Below, piece by piece: positions 1-5,393 of a stretch of 22,195 nt of DNA. The first letter of the stretch is position 1. Every line of letters starts with the position of its first letter. A program made the position numbers and the translations under genes. Origin of the DNA: BS750m-G28 sp035527235. Lineage in GTDB: Archaea; Thermoproteota; Bathyarchaeia; TCS64. Under the pieces are notes generated by a model. The model ran no database searches. It was not told the DNA's origin and saw only the letters and a list, made by a program, of their open reading frames with translations. The DNA is taken from contig DATLAV010000115.1 in NCBI GenBank assembly GCA_035527235.1, forward strand, positions 1 to 22,195, given 5' to 3'.

Positions 1-66
1 ATGGTGACCTCCTCGGGCTCCTCCCACCAGATGCGGTCTATCTCCTCCTCGATCTCGTCCTTGACC
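1..66 (-). other. Possible fragment of an adjacent minus-strand gene
   Basis: On the minus strand, the frame beginning just after a TAG (bases 66-64) reads VKDEIEEEIDRIWWEEPEEV and stays open to the window edge. The composition (acidic helix, two Trp, GC-rich third positions) looks like real protein. No ATG, GTG or TTG occurs in this frame inside the window, so either the start was lost, a rare start is used, or the resemblance is chance. It lies 14 bases beyond the stop of the DUF3830-type gene and would be its downstream neighbour. Confidence 0.25.
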
Positions 67-79
67 TAGTGCCAGTCCC

Positions 80-541
80 TCACTCCTGCTCCCTCCTCGC
101 GATCATGGTGATGGGCTCGTGGGTCATGTAGTAGGCGTTCCAGACTGCCCTCCCAGCCTCCCTGAGCGATGGCATGTCTCCCTCGTCCACCCTCGCGACG
201 ACTGCCCCCCTCACGGAGACGGGCTCCGTGCATGGCCCGTAGTAGCAGCTGAGGCCGCCGTACCCCCCGAAGACGGAGTAGTTGATGCTCCCGGGCGGGA
301 TCTCGCAGAAAATCCTTATGTTCCTCCCCAGGCTCTCGCCTGTCCTGACCGGGTGCCTCGGGGGCCTCGCTTCCCCGCTGAACTCCTCCCCGGTCGAGAC
401 GGGGTGCCTGCAGAAGAACCTCACCGGCTCGCTGAGCCTCTCCCAGAGCGTTACGCAGAGCTCGGGCTCCTCTTCCTTGAGCAGCGTCGCTCTCACCGTC
501 AGGTTTACGGACGGCCACTCGATGCGGATCCTCTTCGACAT
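80..541 (-). CDS. DUF3830-type cyclophilin-like protein
   Basis: This 153-residue cytosolic protein has no signal peptide or membrane segment. The opening (SKRIRIEWPSVNLTVRATLL), a following acidic stretch ending in Cys29 and a Trp-Glu helix, and the later GSINYSVFGGYGGLSCYYGP core resemble the DUF3830 family, which adopts a cyclophilin-like barrel; the family's biochemical role is not established. DUF3830 proteins often sit beside amidohydrolases, racemases and other amino-acid catabolism genes, and here the divergent neighbour is a LarA-like racemase. The ATG at 541 is chosen because a TATA-like CCTAAAATC (562-570 on the plus strand, read in reverse) lies about 25 bases upstream, giving a leaderless start. 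The family call rests on pattern recognition and is moderate; that it is a real gene is much more certain. Confidence 0.7.
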   Translation of the reverse strand: MSKRIRIEWPSVNLTVRATLLKEEEPELCVTLWERLSEPVRFFCRHPVSTGEEFSGEARPPRHPVRTGESLGRNIRIFCEIPPGSINYSVFGGYGGLSCYYGPCTEPVSVRGAVVARVDEGDMPSLREAGRAVWNAYYMTHEPITMIARREQE

Positions 542-561
542 GGAGCCACGTTGACCTGTGC

Positions 562-570
562 CCTAAAATC
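562..570 (-). promoter_or_regulatory. TATA-like box of the DUF3830-type gene
   Basis: Read on the minus strand this is GATTTTAGG, about 25 bases before the ATG at 541. That spacing is typical of a leaderless archaeal transcript. It shares the 542-647 gap with the divergent LarA-like gene. Confidence 0.4.
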
Positions 571-611
571 GTTTTCGCAGATTCAATGGGGATGGCTCTA
601 GCTTCAACTGG

Positions 612-636
612 CCTAATACTCATCCCCGTGGGGGTG
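612..636 (+). promoter_or_regulatory. TATA-like box plus near-palindrome before the LarA-like gene
   Basis: CCTAATAC at 612-619 is a plausible TATA box for the ATG at 648. Immediately after it, 621-636 reads CATCCCCGTGGGGGTG, an inverted repeat with 7-base arms and one mismatch. Lying between TATA box and start codon, it could be an operator or a short hairpin; no regulator is identified. Confidence 0.35.
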
Positions 637-647
637 TAAGACTTAAC

Positions 648-1901
648 ATGTCGCTAGGGTTACTTCCTCCCATGGTTAACGTGAAGGTCCCAGCGTGGGA
701 GTGGTATGGTTGGAGGCCAGAAGAGCTCTACCTCCCCGAGGACTGGACGGTCCGAGAGAGCAGGATGGCCGGACACGACGCGAGGTCATTGACCCCCCAG
801 GAGATAGCGGAGAGGATACAGGATCCAGTAGGCACCGCTCCCCTCAACGAACTCGCCAGGGGTAAGCGCAGGTGCGCCATCATCTTCGACGACATGACCC
901 GGCCGACGAAGACATACCAGATGCTACCGGCGGTCCTGGACGAGCTTCACGCCGGGGGGGTCACCGATGATGGCATCGTCTTCGTTATGGCGACGGGCGC
1001 CCACTCGGGCAGGATGCTCTCCGACTTTGTGAAGAAGCTGGGCGCACAAGTGCCGGAGAGGTTCCTCGTCTTCAACCACTCCTGCTACGAGAACACAGTC
1101 GATCTCGGCGAGACCAGTTTCAGCACCCCCGTCCACGTCAACCGGGAGGTGATGAGCTGCGACCTGAAGATTAGCATCGGGGCCATGCTCCCCCACTTCG
1201 GTTACGGCTTCGGTGGGGGCTCCAAAATGTTGCTCCCCGGTGTCTCCGGCATCGACTCCATCACGGCCAACCACAGGATACAGGAGGGCACGGGACCGGG
1301 CTTGGTGAAGGAGAACATGAGGCGCCTCGACTCCGAGGAGGCGGCGAGGATGGCAGGCTTCGACTTCGTCGTCAATGCCTTCCTCAACGCGAACTGCGAC
1401 GTTGCCGACCTCGTCTGCGGGGACGTCGTTGAGGCTCACAGGGCTGGCACGGTCATCGCCAGGGGGCACTACGCCACATCCGTCGTGGAGGACGCAGACG
1501 TCGTCATCGGCAACTGCTATCCCATGGCCAACGAGGGCTACAAGGCCTATCATCTCTGCGTCGAGTCCGTGAGGGAGGGCGGCGACATCGTCTTCCTCAT
1601 CTACACGCCCGAGGGCTGCAGGGTCCACCACTACAACGGGCGGTTCGGATCGGACTACGGCGGCAGGGGCTGGAGGCCCGACGTCTACGTCAAGAGGCCT
1701 TGGAGGATGGACAGGATACTCGCCGTCTCACCCCACTTCACGAAGGTCGACGAGTCCTACTACGGTGGCGGCTCGACCTGGGTGAGAAAATGGAGTGAGG
1801 CCCTGGAGACGCTGGAGAAAGTCCACGGAAGCGACGCCACCATCGCCCTCTACCCGTGCGCGGCGATGCAGATCTCCGAGGGCAAAGCCGGGCAGGAATG
1901 A
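648..1901 (+). CDS. LarA-like nickel-pincer-dependent racemase/epimerase family protein
   Basis: This 417-residue protein has about the length of lactate racemase LarA. Family motifs are visible: DDMTRP at 81-86, ATGAHSGRM at 115-123, NHSCYEN with H144, and PHFGYGFGGGSKMLLPG at 182-198. The last contains H183 and K193, matching the metal-site histidine and the lysine that anchors the nickel-pincer nucleotide in LarA; H209 follows in TANHR. The LarA superfamily racemises or epimerises 2-hydroxy acids including lactate, malate and sugar acids, so the substrate cannot be read from sequence. The cofactor-making genes larB, larC and larE are not in the window. The start may be ATG 648 (TATA box about 30 bases upstream) or ATG 672, from which the protein begins MVNVKVPAWEW. 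The Asp/Glu-racemase-fold gene follows 78 bases downstream on the same strand. Confidence 0.85.
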   Translation: MSLGLLPPMVNVKVPAWEWYGWRPEELYLPEDWTVRESRMAGHDARSLTPQEIAERIQDPVGTAPLNELARGKRRCAIIFDDMTRPTKTYQMLPAVLDELHAGGVTDDGIVFVMATGAHSGRMLSDFVKKLGAQVPERFLVFNHSCYENTVDLGETSFSTPVHVNREVMSCDLKISIGAMLPHFGYGFGGGSKMLLPGVSGIDSITANHRIQEGTGPGLVKENMRRLDSEEAARMAGFDFVVNAFLNANCDVADLVCGDVVEAHRAGTVIARGHYATSVVEDADVVIGNCYPMANEGYKAYHLCVESVREGGDIVFLIYTPEGCRVHHYNGRFGSDYGGRGWRPDVYVKRPWRMDRILAVSPHFTKVDESYYGGGSTWVRKWSEALETLEKVHGSDATIALYPCAAMQISEGKAGQE

Positions 1902-1936
1902 GGGCATAGACCCCCCTTTTCCCAGCATCTGACAAC

Positions 1937-1972
1937 CTCTTTATGCAGGTTGGACAAGATACTCCCGAGGAG
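1937..1972 (+). promoter_or_regulatory. Promoter and Shine-Dalgarno site of the racemase-fold gene
   Basis: A TATA-like CTCTTTATG (1937-1945) and a GAGGAG Shine-Dalgarno match (1967-1972) precede the GTG at 1980 by about 35 and 7 bases. They support that GTG as the start and a separate transcript from the LarA-like gene. Confidence 0.45.
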
Positions 1973-1979
1973 ATAAAAC

Positions 1980-2705
1980 GTGAGAATCGACGTCATTATG
2001 CTCATATCGGGCCTCGACGAGGAGGGTCTCAGGCTCCGTCAGGAGTCGGTGAGCTCCTACGCATCCCCGGAGACCGACGTGAGGCTCGTGATGACGAGGA
2101 ACGCCCCGCCCTCTGTGGAGTCCCAGGCAGAGATGGAGCTAGCGGCCCCTGGCATCCTTGAGAGGGCCGTCCAGAGCGAGAGAGAGGGCGCCGACGCCGT
2201 CGTAATCTGGGGCGGCCACGACCCGTCGCTCACGGCCGCCCGCGAGCTCGTCCAGATACCAGTCCTGGGGCCCGGGATGGCCTCTATGTACTTGGCGTCG
2301 ATGCTTGCGGCCCGGTTCAGCCTGATCGTCCAGCTCCCCGGCGTCGTTTCCATCGCGAAGCGTCAGGTCCACGAGCTCGGTCTTGAAACCCTTTGCTCGG
2401 GCATCTACAGCGTCGGCCTTCCCGTCCTGGAGGTCAGGAGGTCCGAGAGCTTCGAGAGGGTGAAGGAGACAGTGGTCCACTCCATCGAAGAGGGGGGCGC
2501 CGACGCCGTCTGCTTCGGTTGCATGGGCCTAAACGACCATGCCCAGCGGCTCATGGACGAGCTCTCGGTCTCCCATCCCGGGGTCGTCGTAATCCACCCC
2601 GGGGAGGCGGTGATACGCCTCGCGGAGCTGCTCGTTGAGATGGGCGTCTCCCACAGCAAGAAGAGCTACCCGAGCCCTCCGAAGGACGTCGAGTTCCCGG
2701 CCTAA
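1980..2705 (+). CDS. Asp/Glu/hydantoin racemase-fold enzyme with a single catalytic cysteine
   Basis: This 241-residue cytosolic protein has the two-lobed Asp/Glu/hydantoin racemase fold. Lobe 1 contains ADAVVIWGGHDPSLTAAREL (71-90) and lobe 2 contains ADAVCFGCMGLNDHAQRL with C181. Two-base racemases of this superfamily use one Cys in each lobe. Here the first is replaced in WGGHD (77-81) by glycine, while the second, C181, is kept. A single second-lobe Cys with Gly opposite is the arrangement of arylmalonate decarboxylase, so a decarboxylase, isomerase or one-base chemistry is more likely than classical racemisation. The start is GTG 1980 with GAGGAG seven bases upstream. The stop overlaps by three bases the stop of the convergent broken dehydrogenase. 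The fold call is strong; the reaction is unknown. Confidence 0.8.
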   Translation: MRIDVIMLISGLDEEGLRLRQESVSSYASPETDVRLVMTRNAPPSVESQAEMELAAPGILERAVQSEREGADAVVIWGGHDPSLTAARELVQIPVLGPGMASMYLASMLAARFSLIVQLPGVVSIAKRQVHELGLETLCSGIYSVGLPVLEVRRSESFERVKETVVHSIEEGGADAVCFGCMGLNDHAQRLMDELSVSHPGVVVIHPGEAVIRLAELLVEMGVSHSKKSYPSPPKDVEFPA

Positions 2706-3812
2706 ACCTTGCTTCTGATGGCCTCTGCCACCGTTCTCCCGAAGACCGACGTGCCGTCTGAACTCCCGAGGTCCGGGGTCCGGACCTTTTCCTCACTGAG
2801 GACGGCGTCCACCGCCCTGTCAATCCCCCTCCAGGCCTCCTTCAGCCTGGCGTCGCCCCTCTTGTCGCCCATCCAGTTGAGCATCATCCCCACGGAGAGG
2901 ATGATCGACGTGGGGTTGGCGATCCCCCTCCCCGCTATGTCCGGTGCCGAACCGTGGGTGGGCTCCGCGTAGCAGTGGTTGTCCCCGGCGTTGAGGGCGC
3001 CCGCGAGCCCCATGCTCCCCTGGATGGCCCCCGACATGTCGGAGAGGATATCACCGTACTGGTTGGGCATCACGGCGACATCGTAGAAGTCGGGTCTCAT
3101 AATGGCCCAGTAGGACCATGCGTCGACTCATGCGTAGTTGGTCTCGACGTCTGGGTAACCCTCCGCCACCTCGGTGAACGTCTCCTTGAACAGGTCGTCG
3201 CCCTTGCACATCCCCCACTTGCAGACTCATGTAAGCCTCTTCTTCCCGTCGGCTGGCGCCCCCGGCCTCCCCTTGTAGTCTCCGCTCCTGGAGAGCTCGA
3301 AGCCGTACCTGGCGATCCTCTCGCAGCCCTTGCGGGTCTGGATGTAGTTGTCAACTGCCATCTCCGTCTCACCGCCCCTCCTCACGAAGCCCCCCACCTT
3401 CACGTACATCTGCTCCGTGTTCTCCCGGAGTATCACGTAATCGATCTCCCCGGGCTCCCTGCCCGCGAGGGGGCTCGCGACCCCCGGCCTGAGCCTGCAG
3501 GGCCTGATGTTCGCGTAGACATCGAGGTCCGGCCTCAAGTCGATGGGGAGGCGGGGACCCGGCAGCTTCCCAACCCACTCGGGCAGCCCCACGGGTCCCT
3601 TGAAGATGCCATCGACCTCGTAGAACAGTTCCTCGGTGACCTCCGGGTCCCAGCCCTCCTTCATCACGTGCCGGATGTAGTACTTGGCCCCGAACCCGAA
3701 GGGCCCGAGGATCTCCAGATCAATGTCGTAGACCTCCTCGGCCGCCCTCAGGGACGATCTCCTCCGCGATGCCGTCACCTATCAGGGCGAGGATCTTGTA
3801 CTTCCTAGCCAT
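2702..3812 (-). pseudogene. Broken isocitrate/isopropylmalate-type beta-decarboxylating dehydrogenase
   Basis: Joined across its lesions this is a full-length member of the NAD(P)-dependent beta-decarboxylating dehydrogenase family. It starts at ATG 3812 with ARKYKILALIGDGIAEEIV, then shifts frame near 3744-3754 and resumes as LRAAEEVYDIDLEILGPFG. Family motifs follow: IRPCRLRPG, RENTEQMYV, VCKWGMCK with the catalytic-type Lys, YGDILSDMSG with metal-binding Asp, and the nucleotide-binding THGSAPDIAGRGIANPTS. After the frameshift the frame is constant, but it is cut by TGA at 3229-3227 and TGA at 3130-3128, 33 codons apart. Conservation of motifs on both sides indicates recent inactivation, assembly error or recoding; other genes here use TGA as a normal stop. 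RENTE resembles isocitrate and tartrate dehydrogenases more than IPMDH, but the substrate is not assignable. Confidence 0.8.
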
Positions 3813-3848
3813 TGGTAAATACCCCTAACTAGATGAAGGCGGATCGGC

Positions 3849-3857
3849 TTAAAGCGT
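3849..3857 (-). promoter_or_regulatory. TATA-like box of the broken dehydrogenase
   Basis: Read on the minus strand this is GCTTTAAGC, about 40 bases before the ATG at 3812, with a GGGGT stretch in the short leader. A promoter being present suggests the gene was intact recently. Confidence 0.35.
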
Positions 3858-3929
3858 GATTGTGGGAATGTTGAATTCAACGACGGCCTGGGCGTCGTAC
3901 GATATGGCCTCACGGTACTCGAAGGACAT
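3849..3929 (-). CDS. Possible 26-residue small ORF
   Basis: A minus-strand ORF opens at ATG 3929 and reads MSFEYREAISYDAQAVVEFN then IPTITL before TAA. It lies between the OsmC stop and the promoter of the broken dehydrogenase. Third codon positions are mostly G or C, as in the genes around it, which is the only evidence for coding. It could be a microprotein, a gene remnant or chance. No family is recognised. Confidence 0.2.
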   Translation of the reverse strand: MSFEYREAISYDAQAVVEFNIPTITL

Positions 3930-3964
3930 CTCTAGTAGTGCAGTGTAGCCCTCCCCTCCGTCGC

Positions 3965-4396
3965 TCACCGGTTCACGGTGACAGTGAAGGGGATGCCCTG
4001 CTTGATACTCTGGGAGACGATGCAGTAGTTCTCGAAGATCTCGATGCACCTCTCGAGCTGCTTCTCGCTGCCCTCCGCCACCTCCGGCGTGAGCTCCACC
4101 CTAATCTCCCTGATCCTCCACCGCCCCTCCTCGTTCCTAGCGATGACGCCAACCGCCTTCGCCATGATGCCGCCTACCTCCACCTTCGACCTCTGAAGGC
4201 AGAAAAGGAGGCTTGCGCTCAGGCAGTTCGCGATCGCAGCCGCCAGAACCTTCGACGCGTTGGGACCAGAGCCCTTTCCCTGAGGCTTGGGCTCGTCCAT
4301 GATGAGGTCGTCAACTTCGTCCATGCCGAAGTCGACCCTGAAGGAGAAGCCCTCCTCCATTGTCAACTTGACTTGGAACTCTCTTTCCTCAGACAT
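3965..4396 (-). CDS. OsmC family protein
   Basis: This 143-residue protein matches the OsmC/Ohr fold family in length and layout. After an N-terminal strand region, GPNASKVLAAAIANCLSASL carries C58, and the second family cysteine C125 lies in ENYCIVSQSI; the protein ends with the typical IPFTVTVNR strand. OsmC-type proteins with this cysteine pair reduce organic hydroperoxides using thiols, although many archaeal members lack tested activity. The ATG at 4396 is preceded by a good TATA box about 25 bases upstream, so the transcript is probably leaderless. It fits with the thiol redox genes elsewhere in the window but is not in an operon with them. Confidence 0.9.
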   Translation of the reverse strand: MSEEREFQVKLTMEEGFSFRVDFGMDEVDDLIMDEPKPQGKGSGPNASKVLAAAIANCLSASLLFCLQRSKVEVGGIMAKAVGVIARNEEGRWRIREIRVELTPEVAEGSEKQLERCIEIFENYCIVSQSIKQGIPFTVTVNR

Positions 4397-4415
4397 ATTA
4401 GTAACTCTTGATCGG

Positions 4416-4426
4416 CTATAAATAAG
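4416..4426 (-). promoter_or_regulatory. TATA box of OsmC gene
   Basis: CTATAAATAAG on the plus strand reads CTTATTTATAG on the minus strand and lies about 25 bases before the ATG at 4396. It is one of the clearest TATA boxes in the window. Confidence 0.6.
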
Positions 4427-4435
4427 TTTGAATAG

Positions 4436-4693
4436 CTAGGGATCGTCCTCGTTATCTTCCTCGGCCAGTCTCTTCTTCTCCTCCCTCTCAAAGTAGTAGC
4501 CACCCGCGATGAGGGCCAGGGTGAGGCCGAAGAAGATCCAGAACGCCCACTCGATGGTGGGGTCTCCCGTGGTGACCACGGTGTATACGATGTAGATGTT
4601 GGCGATCATCGATATGACGCCGCCGATGTACATTAACGTCCACTGCCGGAACTCCAAATCGATCAACTCAGCGCCCCAGCGGATCGAATCCAC
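4436..4693 (-). CDS. Small two-helix membrane protein
   Basis: This 85-residue protein has two predicted membrane segments, about 20-41 (LMYIGGVISMIANIYIVY) and 48-68 (EWAFWIFFGLTLALIAGGYY). They are joined by a short TTGDPT loop and followed by a highly charged tail (FEREEKKRLAEEDNEDDP). The hairpin with a charged tail probably has both ends in the cytoplasm. I do not recognise a family. The start is GTG 4693; a TATA-like ACTATATG on the minus strand near 4737-4730 lies about 40 bases upstream. The divergent neighbour is the FMN split-barrel gene. Confidence 0.65.
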   Translation of the reverse strand: MDSIRWGAELIDLEFRQWTLMYIGGVISMIANIYIVYTVVTTGDPTIEWAFWIFFGLTLALIAGGYYFEREEKKRLAEEDNEDDP

Positions 4694-4729
4694 CCCTGAG
4701 ACACAGAAGATACCTCGTCACCGGGGCAA

Positions 4730-4762
4730 CATATAGTTTTCCCATCTGGAAAGCCATATAGG
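4730..4762. promoter_or_regulatory. Divergent promoter pair between membrane protein and split-barrel genes
   Basis: The gap 4694-4785 holds a minus-direction TATA-like element around 4730-4737 (ATATAGTT on the plus strand). It also holds a plus-direction CATATAGG at 4755-4762, about 25-30 bases before the ATG at 4786. Confidence 0.45.
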
Positions 4763-4785
4763 CTGGGTGGATCCAACGTTCCCCC

Positions 4786-5265
4786 ATGTCAGGTCTCAGA
4801 CGGAAGGACAAGGAGATCAAGGACAGGGGTGAGGTCGAGGCGGTTCTCGCCGAGGCCGAGGTGGGAAGGCTGGGCACCTGCGTGGGCGGACGGCCCTACG
4901 TCGTTCCCCTCAACTTCGCCTACTCCGAGGGCAGCATCTTCTTCCACGGCGCCGTCGAGGGGATGAAGATGAGGAACATTTCTAGTAACCCGAGGGTCTG
5001 CTTCGAAGTGGACATCGCAGAGATCGTGCCCGCGGATAATCCGTGTGACTACAACTACAGGTACAGAAGCGTGGTAGTCAACGGCGTCGCTAGGCTCCTG
5101 GAGGGGCCCGAGGAAAGGCTCCGGGGGCTCAGGATCATCGTCGGTAAGTACGCTCCGGGGAAGGGCTCGGACGTCACGTTGGAGCGGATGGAGAGGATGA
5201 AGAGCCTCGCCGTCGTGGAGATCGAGATCGAAGAGATGGTCGGGAAGAGGAGCCCGGCTGACTAG
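4786..5265 (+). CDS. Pyridoxamine 5'-phosphate oxidase-like FMN split-barrel protein
   Basis: This 159-residue protein has the flavin-binding split-barrel pattern of the PPOX/NimA-like group: LAEAEVGRLGTCVGGRPYVV (21-40), PLNFAYSEGSIFFHGAVEGM with H54 (41-60), and KMRNISSNPRVCFEVD (61-76). The HGAxxGxKxxxxxxNPxVCFEV signature is characteristic of NimA-type and archaeal flavoreductase-like members that bind FMN or a related cofactor. Possible roles include flavin-dependent reduction; the true substrate is unknown. The ATG at 4786 sits about 25-30 bases after a TATA-like box with no Shine-Dalgarno site, consistent with leaderless translation. Confidence 0.85.
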   Translation: MSGLRRKDKEIKDRGEVEAVLAEAEVGRLGTCVGGRPYVVPLNFAYSEGSIFFHGAVEGMKMRNISSNPRVCFEVDIAEIVPADNPCDYNYRYRSVVVNGVARLLEGPEERLRGLRIIVGKYAPGKGSDVTLERMERMKSLAVVEIEIEEMVGKRSPAD

Positions 5266-5357
5266 AGGTAGCGCACGTACCTCGCCAGGATGGTCTCCAG
5301 CAGCCCGTCGAACTTTCCACTTAGCTCACGGACACTGGATCCAACTGTCCACTTCAT
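5262..5357 (-). CDS. Possible 31-residue small ORF
   Basis: The minus strand from ATG 5357 reads MKWTVGSSVRELSGKFDGLL then ETILARYVRYL and ends in TAG, which overlaps the split-barrel gene's stop. The sequence looks like an amphipathic helix with normal codon use. The TATA-like box of the M14 gene covers its start codon, leaving no obvious promoter of its own, so a remnant of an older gene is as likely as a microprotein. Confidence 0.2.
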   Translation of the reverse strand: MKWTVGSSVRELSGKFDGLLETILARYVRYL

Positions 5358-5366
5358 TTTAAATAC
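5357..5366 (+). promoter_or_regulatory. TATA box of the M14 peptidase gene
   Basis: TTTTAAATAC ends 27 bases before the ATG at 5394. The spacing fits a leaderless transcript. Confidence 0.5.
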
Positions 5367-5393
5367 CCATCGTGCGATACCAATGGCGATTGT

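Noticed and set aside
924..1631. A 235-codon open frame on the minus strand
   Set aside because: It lies entirely antisense to the LarA-like gene, whose motifs are unmistakable; long antisense frames are expected in GC-rich genes, and its composition (Asp/Val/Gly-rich, no motif) is typical of such shadows.
2954..3808. A 284-codon plus-strand open frame
   Set aside because: It is antisense to the broken dehydrogenase, whose minus-strand motifs (RENTE, GDILSD, HGSAPD) are conserved. The uninterrupted frame is a by-product of codon bias.
2702..3812. Selenocysteine or whole-genome TGA reassignment as the cause of the in-frame stops
   Set aside because: Other genes end naturally at TGA, a frameshift is present in the same gene, one stop position is normally Tyr in the family, and no SECIS-like structure was identified. 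Kept only as a low-probability alternative.
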